Part shown: in pieces, positions 11,259 through 24,054 of the stretch
Layout: every line of letters begins with the position of its first letter
Numbering within the stretch: the stretch's first letter is position 1
Source: Portulaca oleracea
Taxonomy: Eukaryota; Streptophyta; Magnoliopsida; Caryophyllales; Portulacaceae
NCBI GenBank assembly: GCA_029582165.1
Contig: CM055877.1
Location: 5,943,855 to 6,007,854, forward strand
Length of the DNA: 64,000 bases
Direction: 5' to 3'
Position numbers and translations under genes: made by a program
The notes under the pieces: model-generated
Seen by the model: only the letters and a program-made list of their open reading frames with translations
Told to the model about the DNA's origin: nothing
The model's database searches: none

Positions 11259-11937
11259 GCCTCTCTCAAAGGTCAGGATGGAAGATCGTGTGAAGGAGAA
11301 GAAACGGAAAGACAAGCCAGATTAATGGCAGCAGCAGGAGGCGCTGGTCGCGCTTCTCACTTTCTCCTTGTTGTCATTTTTCAGCAAGAGGCGTTGGTCG
11401 TGCCTACACAGGCGCTAGTCATTCCTCTCATTCTCTCTCTGTTGGCATCTCACTGAAAGAGGCGCTAGCTGCGCCAACATAGGCGCTGGCCGCGCCTCTC
11501 TAAGTGACACAGCCTGCGCTTGGGAGGCACAGCCCGTGCCTCTTCATTTTTCGCCAGGCACACCCGTTTCTTCTTTCTTTTCTCCGTATTTAGAACCAAA
11601 TCTAAATTAACTCGGTGGCGTGCTACTAAAGTCCAAGGGGGTCAAAGTTCAGATTACTTAGAACCAAATCTAAAGTTCAGATTATTTAGTCTACTATGAC
11701 CCGAAGTCCAGATTATTTAAATCAAATTTCCCTTCTTTAAAACAAATAGTAATGCATGTGGAAATATAAATTGACAAGTTTTTATCAAGGTATGGATATT
11801 TTTGCAATTTTACATAGTCTTGGGGATCTTGTAATAAAACTAAAAGATATTTTGTCACCAGAAAATAGATACTACAAAACACAAGGTACCTAGAAATTAT
11901 TTTCAATATTAGCTAGAAATAGATACCGCAAAATATA
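11259..11937. other. Unassigned; GC-rich palindrome cluster 11340-11520
   Basis: Several GAGGCGCTGGCCGCGCCTC-like palindromes recur about every 35-40 bp between 11338 and 11520, reminiscent of the LTR clusters elsewhere. No gene or LTR border found. Confidence 0.35.
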
Positions 11938-12129
11938 TGGTACCTTTTAGTAATTTATTGTAATTTGTATAATGAATCATCATACAAAATTAATATCATT
12001 AGATTGGTAACAAAAAATACTATCAAAAAAGCCTAATATCGTATCTTTTGTAAAAATAGTATGTGATAAATTATCGTTCAAAAATAAATCTCAAAAAACG
12101 TGAATGACAGATAAAAAAACGGAGGGATA
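11938..12129. mobile_element. Degraded Stowaway-like MITE
   Basis: The interior matches the MITE at 10288-10534, and the right end AAACGGAGGGATAA is recognisable. The left end has lost its terminus. Confidence 0.55.
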
Positions 12130-12177
12130 ATAGTCTAAATTTATTTTAAATAAATTAATGATTTATATTGATTAACT

Positions 12178-13034
12178 TGTTAGGTTTTAGGTTATATATT
12201 TCCTAAACAGATACAGATTAATTGGCGGAATATTATAACAGTTATAAACAATTAATCAACACAATTGCAGAGGCTTTAGTAATTATACCTGATCGCTAAT
12301 TCCTGCTGAAGAAGAGGTTGACCTTCCAGATTCCAACGCTGAAACCTCAGATCGAAAAGTCCACGCAGCACTCCGGGAACCCGATTGCTAGATCGACCCG
12401 ATCGAGACGAATCTCAATCTAAGATGTATGTGAGATTGTTTCGGGAAACAGAGAATGTTTCCTGAAACTAGAACTGCAAATTAAAAGAGAGAGGAACTCA
12501 GGAAATCACCCTGGTATCTCTCTAAGAATCTTAGGCAGTTGGTGTGGAATAATCTCTCCAAGAGACCCCTTTATATAGTGTTTAGAAAACCTAGGGAAAG
12601 GATTCAAAAATCCTAAAGGGCCGAATTAAAACAACGACGCCTTTCTGGGCCCAACACGGTCCATGTTGAAACAACACGGTCCGTGTTGGACTCCAGAAGG
12701 TCTAAATAATCGGCCCATGAAGACCACGGACCGTGGTATCTCAACACGGACCGTGTTGGGTCAACACGACCCGTGTTGGACCCAATTCGGTCCGTGTTGA
12801 GCTGATTTCTCACAGAAATCAATTTCCAACTTTTCTAAACGTGATACAATATCACTTAGGTTACATACATTGTTCCAGGGCACTGACTTGTGTGACCCAG
12901 TAGAACCAAATAATATAGTTGTAATTAAACATATTTAATTACTAATTATAGAGGTCTCTAGCAAGACAAATAATTACTATATTACTTTGGTTTAATCTCC
13001 GTGTATATCGAACATTGTCGGGACATTCCCAACA
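12178..13034 (-). repeat. 3' LTR of the Copia element
   Basis: 857 bp, TG...CA. Holds about six palindromic CAACACGGTCCGTGTTG-type motifs at 12650-12800, more than the other two LTR copies. Confidence 0.92.
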
Positions 13035-13195
13035 ATCTCCCACTTGTCCCACAAGTGTTCGGTTCCTTGAATTCCCTTGTCACTTACTGTCTCATGTTCG
13101 GATAAGGTAAGCTGATGTCATCCTTATGTAAGGTCTGAAACGTTCCTCGATCTCCGAGTTTAGACTTTGAAAAACAGATGATCAACTGTTGATTC

Positions 13196-14037
13196 TGATA
13201 AGTTTTAGGTTATCTATTTCCTAAACAGATACAGATTAATTGGCGGAATATTATAACAGTTATAAACAATTAATCAACACAATTGCAGAGGCTTTAGTAA
13301 TTATACCTGATCGCTAATTCCTGCTGAAGAAGAGGTTGACCTTCCTGATTCCAATGCTGAAACCCTCTTCCAAATTCCAATGCTGAAACCCTCTACAGAA
13401 AAGTCCACGCAGCGCTCCGGGAACCCGATTGCTAGATTGACCCGATCAAGACGAATCTTAATCTAAGATGTATGTGAGATCGTTTCAGGAAACTGATAGT
13501 GTTTCCTGAAACTAGAACTGCATACTAAAAGAGAGAGGAACTCAGGAAATCACCCTGGTATCTCTCTAAGAGTCGAAGGCAGTTGGTGTGAAATAATCTC
13601 TTCCAGAGACCCCTTTATATAGTGTTTAGAAAACCTAGGGAAAGTGTTCAAAACCCTAAAGGGCCGAAAAAGGATAACGACGCGATTTCTGGGCTCAACA
13701 CGGTCCATGTTGGACTCCAGAAAGTCCAAATATTCGGCCCACGGACACCACGGATCGTGGTGTCTCAACACGGACCGTGTTGGGTCAACACGGTCCGTGT
13801 TGGGCTGATTTCTCACAGAAATCAGTTTCCAACTTTTCTAAACTTGATACAATATCATTTAGGTTACATACATTGTTCCAGGGCACTGACTTGTGTGACC
13901 CAGTAGGACCAAATAATATAGTTGTAATTAAACATATTTAATTATCAATTATAGAGGTCTCTAGCAAGACATATAATTACTATATTACTTTGGTTTAATC
14001 TCCGTGTGTATCGAACATTGTCGGGACATTCCCAACA
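13196..14037 (-). mobile_element. Solo LTR of the same Copia family, nested
   Basis: 842 bp, similar to the flanking LTRs throughout. It begins TGATAAGTTTTAGG and ends CCCAACA. It is flanked by GATTC on both sides (13191-13195 and 14038-14042), so it is an independent later insertion reduced by LTR-LTR recombination, not part of the host element. Confidence 0.9.
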
Positions 14038-15484
14038 GATTCAACTGAGCTCGGCCAAGCATTTTCAGTCCAATCTCGCCGAGTGCCCAAAAGACAACTG
14101 TCCCTGATAGGGAGGACAATGCCATCTTGTTCAGACACACATTCTCACATGATCTAACTTTAACCCAGACACCGCCTTTATAGCCTATGCATTACGAAGG
14201 CGTTGACGCGCTTCCAAAGTCACAGCAGATCATGCGATGCGTATCAACTCGGATTCGTGAATTTTGAGTGGTGAGAGCTCCTATGACAATTCCCAACTTA
14301 AAGAGCTCCCACTGGGGGTCAGTTCGGTAGTTGTTCTTCAACAATACCCATGTGATTGATTTATGACGTCAATACGTCAATATGATCATGAAACTCGATC
14401 ATCACTTCAATCCTACATGCTAATTATGTTAATATCATCACTGTCCCTACGTGATAATACAATCAGGAAACAGGTCGACGATCGGCCAAGATTAGCGTCA
14501 CCAAGTTCACTAATGGGGTTTCAGAAATCAGACCTCATCCAATTTCCCATTTTGAATTCGCTGACCTTTTTGGACATTTACATGATTCTAAACCACGATT
14601 GATGTAAATTTTGGAATCTTTTATTCTTAATGATGAATCAACAAGGTCATAATTCATGAACAATTCATGTAAATTTGACTTGTTAATATTCCGGAATGTG
14701 TTTAATACCTATTGCCCATGCATGACTATCATACTATAACTACAACAAGGGTTTAGTACATAATACTTGCAATGAACCTCGTACATATACCATCTCACCA
14801 ATGACATTTCATACAGGAAGATATTTCTGGAACACATGTTTGGATTCATAGTGAGCTTCAGTTCCTTTGCTTGAGTGATGGCTCAAACAAGGATCCATTT
14901 CTCTCTCAAGGCTAGAAACTTCACCTAGTTCTAAAAACGAACTTCGCAATCCTAACAGTTTTTGCCACAACTTCTAAAGCCGTGCCATACTTGTCTTATT
15001 TGTAGAATTAACCGCATGTCATGTTAGGAACTTCTTCCAGTTCACCTTAATACCACTCAAAACAGATCATATAATTTTATCTGACCTTTCAGATAATCAT
15101 ATTTCTCTGCATGAGTGTAGCATCAATGCAACTCTTCACACTTAGCTTTTATCAACCACTTTAGACTTAGGACACATCCTTAGTTTTGCTTATACATATA
15201 CAATGTATATGTTATGTTGGACTTTGAACATCTCATGGCATACATTAATCTCATGCCTGAAGCATGAGTTATATGTCTCATTCTTCTTAGAACTTCTGAT
15301 TGTTTTGAGACAATCAAATTCCGTAACGATATGCCATGATTTTGGAAATTAATCTATTCTCGAAGTGAGTTGAACTATTCAACATCTAGTTAACTTTGAT
15401 TCAAACAATTAAAATCTTTAATCTATCATTACAGATCTTGTTTCCAATAAAATTCTTAGCCCCACCAATCCTTCACTTTGAAAA

Positions 15485-15720
15485 TTATTTCCAAGTCAAC
15501 CTCAATAGAAGCAACATTGAAATATTCTTCTCAGTAGGCAGTATGTCAATCACATACAATATCAGAAAACGCTTTGCTCCCACTGAACTTCTTGTAAACA
15601 CAATATTATCATTGTCACTTCCCAGTATGTCAAACCTTTTTGATATCCTGGTCAAGAAGGTCAATGATTCCAACTCCTAGAAGATTCCTTAAGACCACAG
15701 ATGGTCTCTTGAAGTTTACA
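15485..15720 (-). pseudogene. Copia reverse transcriptase remnant
   Basis: Minus-strand reading gives CKLQETICGLKESSRSWNH, matching the conserved LQRSIYGLKQASRSWN block. A little downstream comes FLILYVIDIL, where the catalytic YVDD has become YVID. Stops and frame changes surround both. Confidence 0.8.
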
Positions 15721-16379
15721 AGTATTCCAACAAAAGACCACTCAGTTGTGTCAAGTACACACCTTTCTTCAAAATCTAATTTTGATGTCAGTCTTGATGT
15801 TTATCTTAGTGAACCCATGTTTTGCCTTAAAACCCTCATATGCCTGATGGCTCACACCTTTAGACAAATCAACCAAGTTCTAAACTTGGTTGAATACATG
15901 GAATCCATTTTAGACTTGGTTGCATGGAATCTTGATTTACTTAAAGCTTCTTTGATGTAGGTAGAGTCATTACTTTCTAAAAGTAACATCTCACGTTCAT
16001 CCATAGAAGATCGATATCTTTGTGGCTGACGGAGTTGTTTACCTGACCTTGCTTGGAGTAATGTGCATGACACCCTCTCCTCAACGTTTTGAGAAACTTC
16101 AACTGCCTCAACCTTGTTCTTAATTTTCCGATAAATAGGAAAATTTTGAACTAGGATCAAGTAGCGGAGTTTCATGTGATGATTATAGTGTTTTGTGTCT
16201 CTCGAACTTCGGTAAGTTCAAAATCTCTCCCACTCTTTCTTTTAGAGAATAACATATTCTCTAAGAAGAAAGTATTTTGAGACACAAACACTTTCCTCTA
16301 CAACAGTTTGTAGAAGTGATACTCCTTTCTTTCAGAAGACAGTTCAAGAACCTCTCTTCTCCATATCATATATGGTGTC

Positions 16380-16960
16380 TTCTCTAATGCTTCAGATAAT
16401 CTTTATTCAGTAATTAGAGCTATGGTTAATTGCGTGTATCCCCAAAAGGTAATCGGCAATGTTGACTCAACCATCATTGATCACACCATATCTAATAAGG
16501 TGTGATTCCTACTCTTAGATACGTCATTGAGATGTCGTATTCTTAGAGGAGAGAGTCATGAAACAATTCCATATTCTCTGGAATGGTCAATGAAATCTTT
16601 GGTTCAAATACTCACCTCCTCAACCTAATTGAAGGGTTTTGATTTTCTTGCCAAGTTGGTTTTGTACTTCACTTTGAAACTCTTTGAACATTTTCAAAGG
16701 ATTTGGACTTGTGGCGTATTAAGTAGATATACCCATATCTACTAAAAAGCGTCACTGAAAGTGATGAAAAAAGTACAACAAACCTTCTTCTAGCACTAGT
16801 GCTCATAGGCCCACATACATCAATATGCTTGCATCCTAATAAGTCATTAACTTGTTCACCAATTCCAATAAGAGGTGATTTTAGTCATCTTACCCATCAG
16901 GCATGCTTTACAAACATTGAACTTTTCAAAGTTTAGGTTTTCCAAAATCCTGCACTATGC
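16380..16960 (-). pseudogene. Copia GAG-pre-integrase/integrase remnant
   Basis: Minus-strand fragments in several frames: CLMGKMTK, then DVCGP/MSTSAR around 16780-16830, and HTLLDMV followed by LPITFWGY around 16440-16545. These are the H2C2-adjacent and C-terminal core motifs of Copia integrase, in the order expected for a minus-strand element. All frames are broken. Confidence 0.75.
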
Positions 16961-19900
16961 AGTTTCTGAATACATTTCTGATTGATATGACTTAAGCTTA
17001 TAGTGCCAAAATTATGTTTCATTTGAGTCATTTGTTCAAACTCTTGGCTCAACCATTAGCATCCTTTCGATCTTATCTAGGTGCTCTTCATTGTTTCGCC
17101 AAGACTACTTCATTTTGGAAATCTTTAAACTATTTTAACATTCTAGCTTCAGATGAATCTCACAGACATGAATCACCATGTGTTATTTTATTCATCTTTG
17201 AAGATTTGAAGTAATCCATCTCTTGTACTTGTGCTCAATTGGACTACATACATCCATATGCATGAGTGTTTGTTGGCACGTTCACCCTTTCTTGTAAAAG
17301 ATACAGTCATGCTTTGCAAACATCACATGTTTCAAAGTCTTATCATTCAAAAGTCTATCACTGTGACGCTTCTAAATGCGCTCTCATTTGCATGACTTAA
17401 TAGATAGTTACAGGTTTTATGTTTGAACATGAGTTATTCCTTTTTAAACCTTTTGGTTTCGATGTATTGGGTGTGTTTATCCGAGATCCTCTCTCTCTCT
17501 CTCATTGAGAGCAAGAAATCAAATTTCTACTTATAATGAGAACATAGTATCACCTATAAATTTCTCTTATAAGTCTTGAGGGAATGGATAAACAACCAAC
17601 TCTTCATAAGGAACTACAACTAATTGCATGTTCCTATTTGTAGGTTGACTCTCATCCTTCAAAGCACATCTACTTTGTTGTAGATACTGCACATTTGCAT
17701 AAATGCGAGTTTCACAGCCGGTATCTTATACTCAAAGTGGGTTTAATAAGGGTAGTGTGTATCATATACGCATTTGCCTAGAATTGAAATCATATCTCAA
17801 GTCTTTCTTATAGTTATTCACGCTCCCAATGTCATATATACATGATCTGGTTGTTAATCGGTTGCTGTCATTGGTTGGGTATGTACAACTGTTTGTCCTT
17901 ACCTTTCCATTGACTTCTTGTCTTTGATAGATTTCTTAAATCTTATTTTTCCCTTTCACTAAAAGACTATCTTTGGTCGCCAATCTTTTGGCTAAAGACG
18001 ATCCGAGGTTTCTCATGTTTTAAAATAGTCAAATTATTTCAGAACATGAGCGCCATCAATTGACTCTTATCTAGCTCAACCGAGACTATATGGTTATTGG
18101 TTTCATATTTGTCAACTCTAACTAGTTCGATGAACTTGGTCTTGAGTTGGTAATATTGAAATCCTTCCTCTAATCTTCAAACATTTTGAAGTTAAAATTG
18201 TATGAATATTATGACATTACATGTATTCATTTGGCTTGATTGACATCTCTATATTGATGTCTAGCTCAATGTTATATCAAAGACATATTTCTTTTAATCG
18301 CCTTCAAGACAATCTTGCGATGGCAATGCCAATTAAGGAATTGGTGTTAATTGTTTTTCTCTTTCTCAAGGAGAAAACAATATTTTATTAGTGGTGGATG
18401 TTTGAGTGAAAAGACATAAATAATTTTACGAGACAAGTTGGTTCATTTTAGTTATTATTCATCAAAAGAAATTAAACTAATTTAATTTCAAATCAAAACA
18501 CTTTATCAACTCTCATTTAGTGTTTTAATTTACCAAGACCCACAAGACTCATGGGCTCAAGTGGACTTTGGCCCAACAAAACTCGATCCCATGTTATCTT
18601 TGGTGGATCATTTTATGATCGATCATTCAAAATGACTCTTGGCAAGAAATTTGTATCGAATACAATATTTCTCTTCCTCTGCTTTTGGCCCAAAACTATT
18701 TTGATAGCCAATTTGAATTGACCTAGCTCCCACCCTACTTATTATTGATGGACAAATAATTCGCTTTGAATTTTTTTATTTATCCATCTAAGTGGTGTTT
18801 CGATAGGTTGAACAAGAATTCATTTTGAGAGTAGGTTTTATTATCCTAAGCATGCAATTCTAGGTGAATTCTTTCGAAAAGTATAAAAGGAATAATAAAA
18901 CATGCAATAACGAATTTAAAGCATAAATAAAACCCCTAGTATGGCCACCTAGACTTAATCAAACTAATTTAACTAAGCCTTGATAGTCTTCAAGAAAATC
19001 TTCTTGGGTCTTTCAACTTCCTTGGATGGGCTCCCACTCGAATCGACACCTTCATTGCTGTTGGTCTCCCTCTCAACTTGTTGTCTCCAATTTCAACAAA
19101 TTTACAAAGTGTACCTCACAATTGAGGTCTTACATGAATTAAAAAATAAACTTAACTGAAATTTAAATTTAAAATTTAATTCAAAGACGGTACGCAGACC
19201 GTATTTCACCCAACTTGGTACGCAGACCGGTAAAACTGACTATCTAAGGCCATACTAGAAGCACATGCAAACATGTAATATTGCAATAATTATATCAAAT
19301 ATAACACATGCTTAAACAACAAATTATAAAGGCATATATATAATTGCAATATAACACATAAGGAAATAAATACTAAATAAAATTTTCTAAAGGTTTGCAT
19401 GATTAATATAATAAACAAAATCCAAATTTTATCTTAGTTACCTTAACAGATTTAGGATTTTATACATATACATACAAAATACTTGACTTTACTAAAATCA
19501 AGGAGTCTAAAAGATACTATATCTTTCAAAGATATTGTAAGTTTCCTAAACTTTACAAAATAATAGATTTTTATGCCCATTATCTGATTTAGTAGTAATA
19601 GAATTTAATAATTAATTTCTAAAATTAATTACAAACCCTAAAATATACGATTTCACAAAAACTGTTGGCAACACGGTCCGCGTTGTATCAACATGGTCCA
19701 TGTTGCTTCCCAGTTTCGGTTAATTTCGTAAATGAAAAAAAAAACTTAAATAAAATATCATAACTTATCGAATTAAAAGATTTCATATCATAGTGTTATC
19801 TAATAACCCAAATATGAATATTTTCCAGAATTTTAACAATTTGTAAAAGATTGTTAAAATTTAGGGAATTAAACCTTTTAATTCTCCGTTTAAGAGGAAA

Positions 19901-20913
19901 ATAAATAATAATAGTCCGATAAGTTTGAAAATCAAATTTTATAATTTTCCCATACAGTAGGTTCATCCAATATGCTACTGTAAAAATTTCAGATTTTTAT
20001 CAAATTTCAAAAATTAGAATAAAATTCAGAAAAGTAAACAATTATACTTTTCTGTTAATCTGAAAATTAAAGGAAAATTAGTAAACGATTTCAAAAATTC
20101 ACGAAAATTTTATTCATAACAGAATGGTTACCAGTAACCCACTGTAAAATTTTCAGAAAAGTTGCAAATTTCTATAAATATACAAAATTTAGAGAAGCAA
20201 CAAATTTATTTCTCTGAGATCTGAAAATCTAAATAAAAAATTATATAATTTGACCGGATAAATTAACGGAAAACTTTTTTCCTAAAAGTATGGTTACCCA
20301 GTAACCTACTGTAAAAATTTCAGAAGTTTTACAAATTTCTACAAATTTATAAAATTCAGAGAATTAAACGAATTTTAATTCACTTCAGATCTGAAAACTC
20401 AAATAAAAATCCATTTTAATTGGGAAAAATCTACAAAAAATATGGAAAGTCCAGAACACATCCAGACACCTCCAGTAAAATTTCAGAAATTTTCGAGTTC
20501 GTTTGATATTTTATTTCGATTTTTCATATTTACCGTAAATAAACTAAATCAGAAAACTAATTCTACAAAATCCTATTTTGCGAATTTAGACCTATTTCAT
20601 GTATTGCCTACTGTTTAACAATATTAAACATGATTGTTTCTAAAACATTCAAAATTAAATCGAGTTCATGTTATATTTAACAATTAAACAAACATAAAAT
20701 CGATTAATTAAAGGCAATAAGAAACAAATAATAACAAAGCATGAAATTTTACAATAAAATTCCATATTTACTATCATGAGCATTAAAGATTAAAACTTTC
20801 ATAAAGATTCAAAATTTTAGGCATAAATCTACTCTAGCATATTCATAACATAATTCAACTATTGACAAAATTAATTATGAATACAAGTACAATACATTAG
20901 CATGCAATTGGTG

Positions 20914-20925
20914 GCTCTGATACCA
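20914..20925 (-). other. Primer-binding site (Met-tRNA)
   Basis: TGGTATCAGAGC on the minus strand, directly inside the 5' LTR (20927-21729). It fixes the orientation of the element. Confidence 0.9.
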
Positions 20926-20926
20926 T

Positions 20927-21729
20927 TGTTAGGTTTTAGGTTATCTATTTCCTAAACAGATACAGATTAATTGGCGGAATATTATAACATTTATAAACAA
21001 TTAATCAACACAATTGCAGAGGCTTTAGTAATTATACCTGATCGCTAATTCCTGCTGAAAAAGAGGTTGACCTTCCAGATTCCAATAAACCTCATCGAAA
21101 AGTCCACGCAAAGACTCAGAACCCGATTGCTAGATCGACCCGATCGAGACGAATCTCAATCTAAGATGTATGTGAGATTGTTTCGGGAAACAGAGAATGT
21201 TTCCTGAAACTAGAACTGCAAATTAAAAGAGAGAGGAACTCAAGAAATCACCCTGGTATTTCTCTAAGAGTCTTAGACAGTTGGTGTGGAATAATCTCTC
21301 CAAGAGACCCCTTTATATAGTGTTTAGAAGACCTAGGGAAAGGGTTCAAAAACCCTAAAGGGCCGAATTAAAACAACGACGCCTTTCTGGGCCCAACTCG
21401 GTCCGTGTTGAAACAACACGGTCCGTGTTGGACTCCAGAAGGTCCAAATAATCGGCCCATGGACACCACGGACCGTGGTGTCTCAACACGGACCGTGTTG
21501 GGCTGATCTCTCACAAAAATCAATTTCCAACTTTTCTAAACGTGATACAATATCACTTAGGTTACATACATTGTTCCGCGACATGTGTGACTAAAGAGAC
21601 CAAATAATATAGTTGTAATTAAACATATCTAATTACTTAATTATAGAGGTCTCTAGCAAGACATATAATTACTATATTACTTTGGTTTAATCTCCGTGTA
21701 TATCGAACATTGTCGGGACATTCCCATCA
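20927..21729 (-). repeat. 5' LTR of the Copia element
   Basis: 803 bp. Shorter than the 3' LTR mainly because it has fewer palindromic motifs at 21390-21505. Confidence 0.92.
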
Positions 21730-21962
21730 TAACTATCATAATTGTTCAATGATTTTTCTAAATCAACTATTAATCAAATTCTTCCCCAATATAAACATTC
21801 AAATCAGCTAATTATTTCATTTGATTTATTCCTCAAATTGAACAATCACTCAGTATATAATAAGATGATATAGGCCAATGAAAAATCGTTAATGTTTTCT
21901 TCTAACTGCATATTCTTTAGCGAAATTAGAATATCGACCTATTTTATCTTCTTATCCACACA

Positions 21963-22577
21963 ATGTCCACAAGAATTTCGTTTGTATCTTTATTACTGGT
22001 TGTGATGGTGCTTCTTTCTTCTGGTAAATAATAATTTTTTAAGTTTCAATGTATTAGATATTTTAAACAATTTTTTAATAATTATTTTGATCTACTTCCA
22101 TCAGGTCTTAATGATGCAGGAGATATTAAAATAAATGTCAATCATCATATTGATGAAGAACCAGCTCAGTGTGCCTACTAGCGCTGGCAAAAATCCGGGT
22201 CCGGGTAAATCCAGGTCGGACAAATTCGGACAATGTCAAAATTCGGATGAGAAATTCATGTCTGGACCCGGTTTTGTTTCAAGTCAAATCGGGTCGGACA
22301 ATTCGGACGAAGCTAAAATCGGGTTCGGGCAATAGAAAAAAGAGAAATTTTATGTCCGAATATTCGGTCAATATAAAAATTCGGACGAAAAATCTATGTC
22401 CAGACCCGGTTTTTTCCGGGTCGGACAATTCGGATAATCCGAGTCGGACAAAATTTTGCTAGTTCTAATGCCTACGTACCTGCGGGTTGTATCGAAGGTG
22501 GTTGTGGTAGATTTTGCGGCCCGAAATTTAAGAAATCTGTTTGTGTACGTCGGATTATTTGTTGCCAATTATCATAA
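21963..22577 (+). pseudogene. Defensin-like peptide gene disrupted by a hAT MITE
   Basis: Exon 1 is 21963-22023 (61 nt, signal peptide MSTRISFVSLLLVVMVLLSS). The intron has GT-AG ends and exon 2 starts at 22105. The reading frame runs to QCAY and then meets TAG, which is the first three bases of a hAT MITE (22179-22467). After the second copy of the target site the frame resumes at 22476 with GCIEGGCGRFCGP and ends at TAA 22575-22577. Exon lengths, intron phase and the GCIE-GC-FCGP core match the gene at 8960-9258. As it stands only a short peptide with one cysteine would be made, so the locus is inactivated unless the MITE is removed by splicing. Confidence 0.85.
22179..22467. mobile_element. 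hAT-type MITE inserted in a coding exon
   Basis: Begins TAGCGCTGGCAAAA and ends TTTTGCTAGTTCTA (imperfect inverted ends). The flanks GTGCCTAC (22171-22178) and ATGCCTAC (22468-22475) are an 8-bp duplication with one mismatch. Same family as 10961-11258. Confidence 0.9.
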
Positions 22578-23315
22578 TGAATCTTTGCTTTTCCCCCTCC
22601 ACATATGGATGAAAGTTTTATTTGAGCAGTTCGGCTGTTTGTGTTGCTTATAGTTTGTGTTTACATATCGAGTTATGATTTTATCTTCCAATAGTATGAA
22701 ATAATAAACAATTTATATGTCTGTCTACCTTGTAGCTTGTGTTCACAAGCGAATTTATCATTTTGTCATCTAATTAATACAATATATTATAATAAATGAC
22801 TTGTTTTCTAACTTATATTCATTCCTGAAGTTATTGTTTTACTCGAATACAATAACTAAGGATTCTGACATCATTTGAAAATTATTGTTATTATACCTAT
22901 CAACTCGGACGTATGGACATGTTAAATAAAGACTACGTGTATATCTAGTTAGGGCCAATATAGTTCATGATATGTATTTTGAATTTAGGCAATTTCTACA
23001 ATAAAAATACGAGTCAGACGTATCTAGATTCAAATAAATATTTATAAGTTTAATAGTTTGAAAACTTGGGTCCTATTCTTTTAGAGTATACGATATTCTA
23101 GGGTGAGAAAGGTAAAATAGAGTGGGTGAATATGATAATGATTGAGAATCTAAGCCACATAAGTCATATTATTTAAGTATATGAATTTTTAAATATAGAG
23201 AAATTTCAAATGGTAGGCACCAAGTGTTGGGTATTCCAAGTGGTAGACACCTTTTTTACCTATTCCAAATGGTAGGCTTAATAACAAAAAAAAATAAAAA
23301 AATTCATCCTGTAGG
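22578..23315. other. Intergenic, AT-rich
   Basis: Presumed 3' flank of the broken peptide gene. No gene or element boundary is recognised. Confidence 0.5.
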
Positions 23316-23742
23316 CAGGGACGAAGCCAGAGGAAAACGTTGAGGGTGGGCGATTATTACAATACTTCTATTATATTTCAAAAAGTACTCCTCCGTTCCA
23401 TATTAATTGTCGTTTTTGGAAATCGTGTAGTCAAATTTCAAAATTTTTTACCATAAAATTCTCAATATATACAATTAGTTGCTATATAAAATTACCACCA
23501 TTAGATTCGTACCGAAAAATACTATCATATAAGTATAATATTGTAATTGTTAATAATATATTATGTAAAAAATTATCAATTAAAGAGTGACATTGAAGAC
23601 CGTGTGAAAGTTCGTTGCTACTAAAGCCCTCCGCCACTTACACTACAAACAAGATGTGTAAATATTTTGTATACCCACTATTGAAATTAGACAATCCAGG
23701 GGGGCAATTGCCCCTCCATGCCCTAACGTTGCTCCGTCTCTG
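23316..23742. mobile_element. hAT-type non-autonomous element with nested Stowaway
   Basis: Starts CAGGGACGAAGCC and ends GCTCCGTCTCTG. The flanks CCTGTAGG (23308-23315) and CTTGTAGG (23743-23750) form an 8-bp duplication with one mismatch. A GGGGGCAATTGCCCC palindrome lies near the right end. The element is interrupted by a MITE at 23386. Confidence 0.82.
23386..23616. mobile_element. Stowaway-type MITE, right end truncated
   Basis: Left end TACTCCTCCGTTCCATATTA. The body matches 6884-7144 up to the GACCGTG motif, after which the terminal repeat is lost. Confidence 0.7.
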
Positions 23743-23965
23743 CTTGTAGGCCTTCTCCCTAACTGTTGTTAAGTAGAAAAAAAAAGTTAGAAGTTTTGAG
23801 ATCATTCAGCAGCGAACGATTCTTCTCCTCCATTCTCTGCCTGCTCCAACCCCAACTGCTTATGTTGAAAAAATTGTGGTGGATTATTCAAATTAATTGC
23901 AACCATGGTTTGCGATTGAGTAAACCATGGATTAGTAAAGTTGTAATCGTGGTTTAATTTACACT

Positions 23966-24054
23966 AGTGCACCCATTAATTATTCAAGCAGACACAATTT
24001 CAACAATTGTGGTGCTCCCCTCCATACCGTGCTTGAATAGTTAATGGGTGCACT
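23966..24054. repeat. 25-bp hairpin stem with 39-nt loop
   Basis: Positions 23966-23990 and 24030-24054 are inverted repeats with a single mismatch. The loop contains a smaller CACAATT/AATTGTG hairpin. No TE terminus is obvious. Confidence 0.8.

Larger units (their letters stand above)
12178..21729 (-). mobile_element. Decayed Copia LTR retrotransposon, complete with TSD
   Basis: LTRs at 12178-13034 (3') and 20927-21729 (5') begin TGTTAGG on the plus strand and end in CCCAACA (CCCATCA in the 5' copy). The flanking duplication is TAACT (12173-12177 and 21730-21734). On the minus strand the primer-binding site (TGGTATCAGAGC, Met-tRNA) abuts the 5' LTR, and a purine tract (AAGTGGGAGAT) abuts the 3' LTR. 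The internal region has lost all long frames, but integrase and reverse transcriptase can be read in order. A same-family solo LTR sits inside at 13196-14037. The internal stretch 17200-20900 shows no recognisable domain. Confidence 0.93.
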
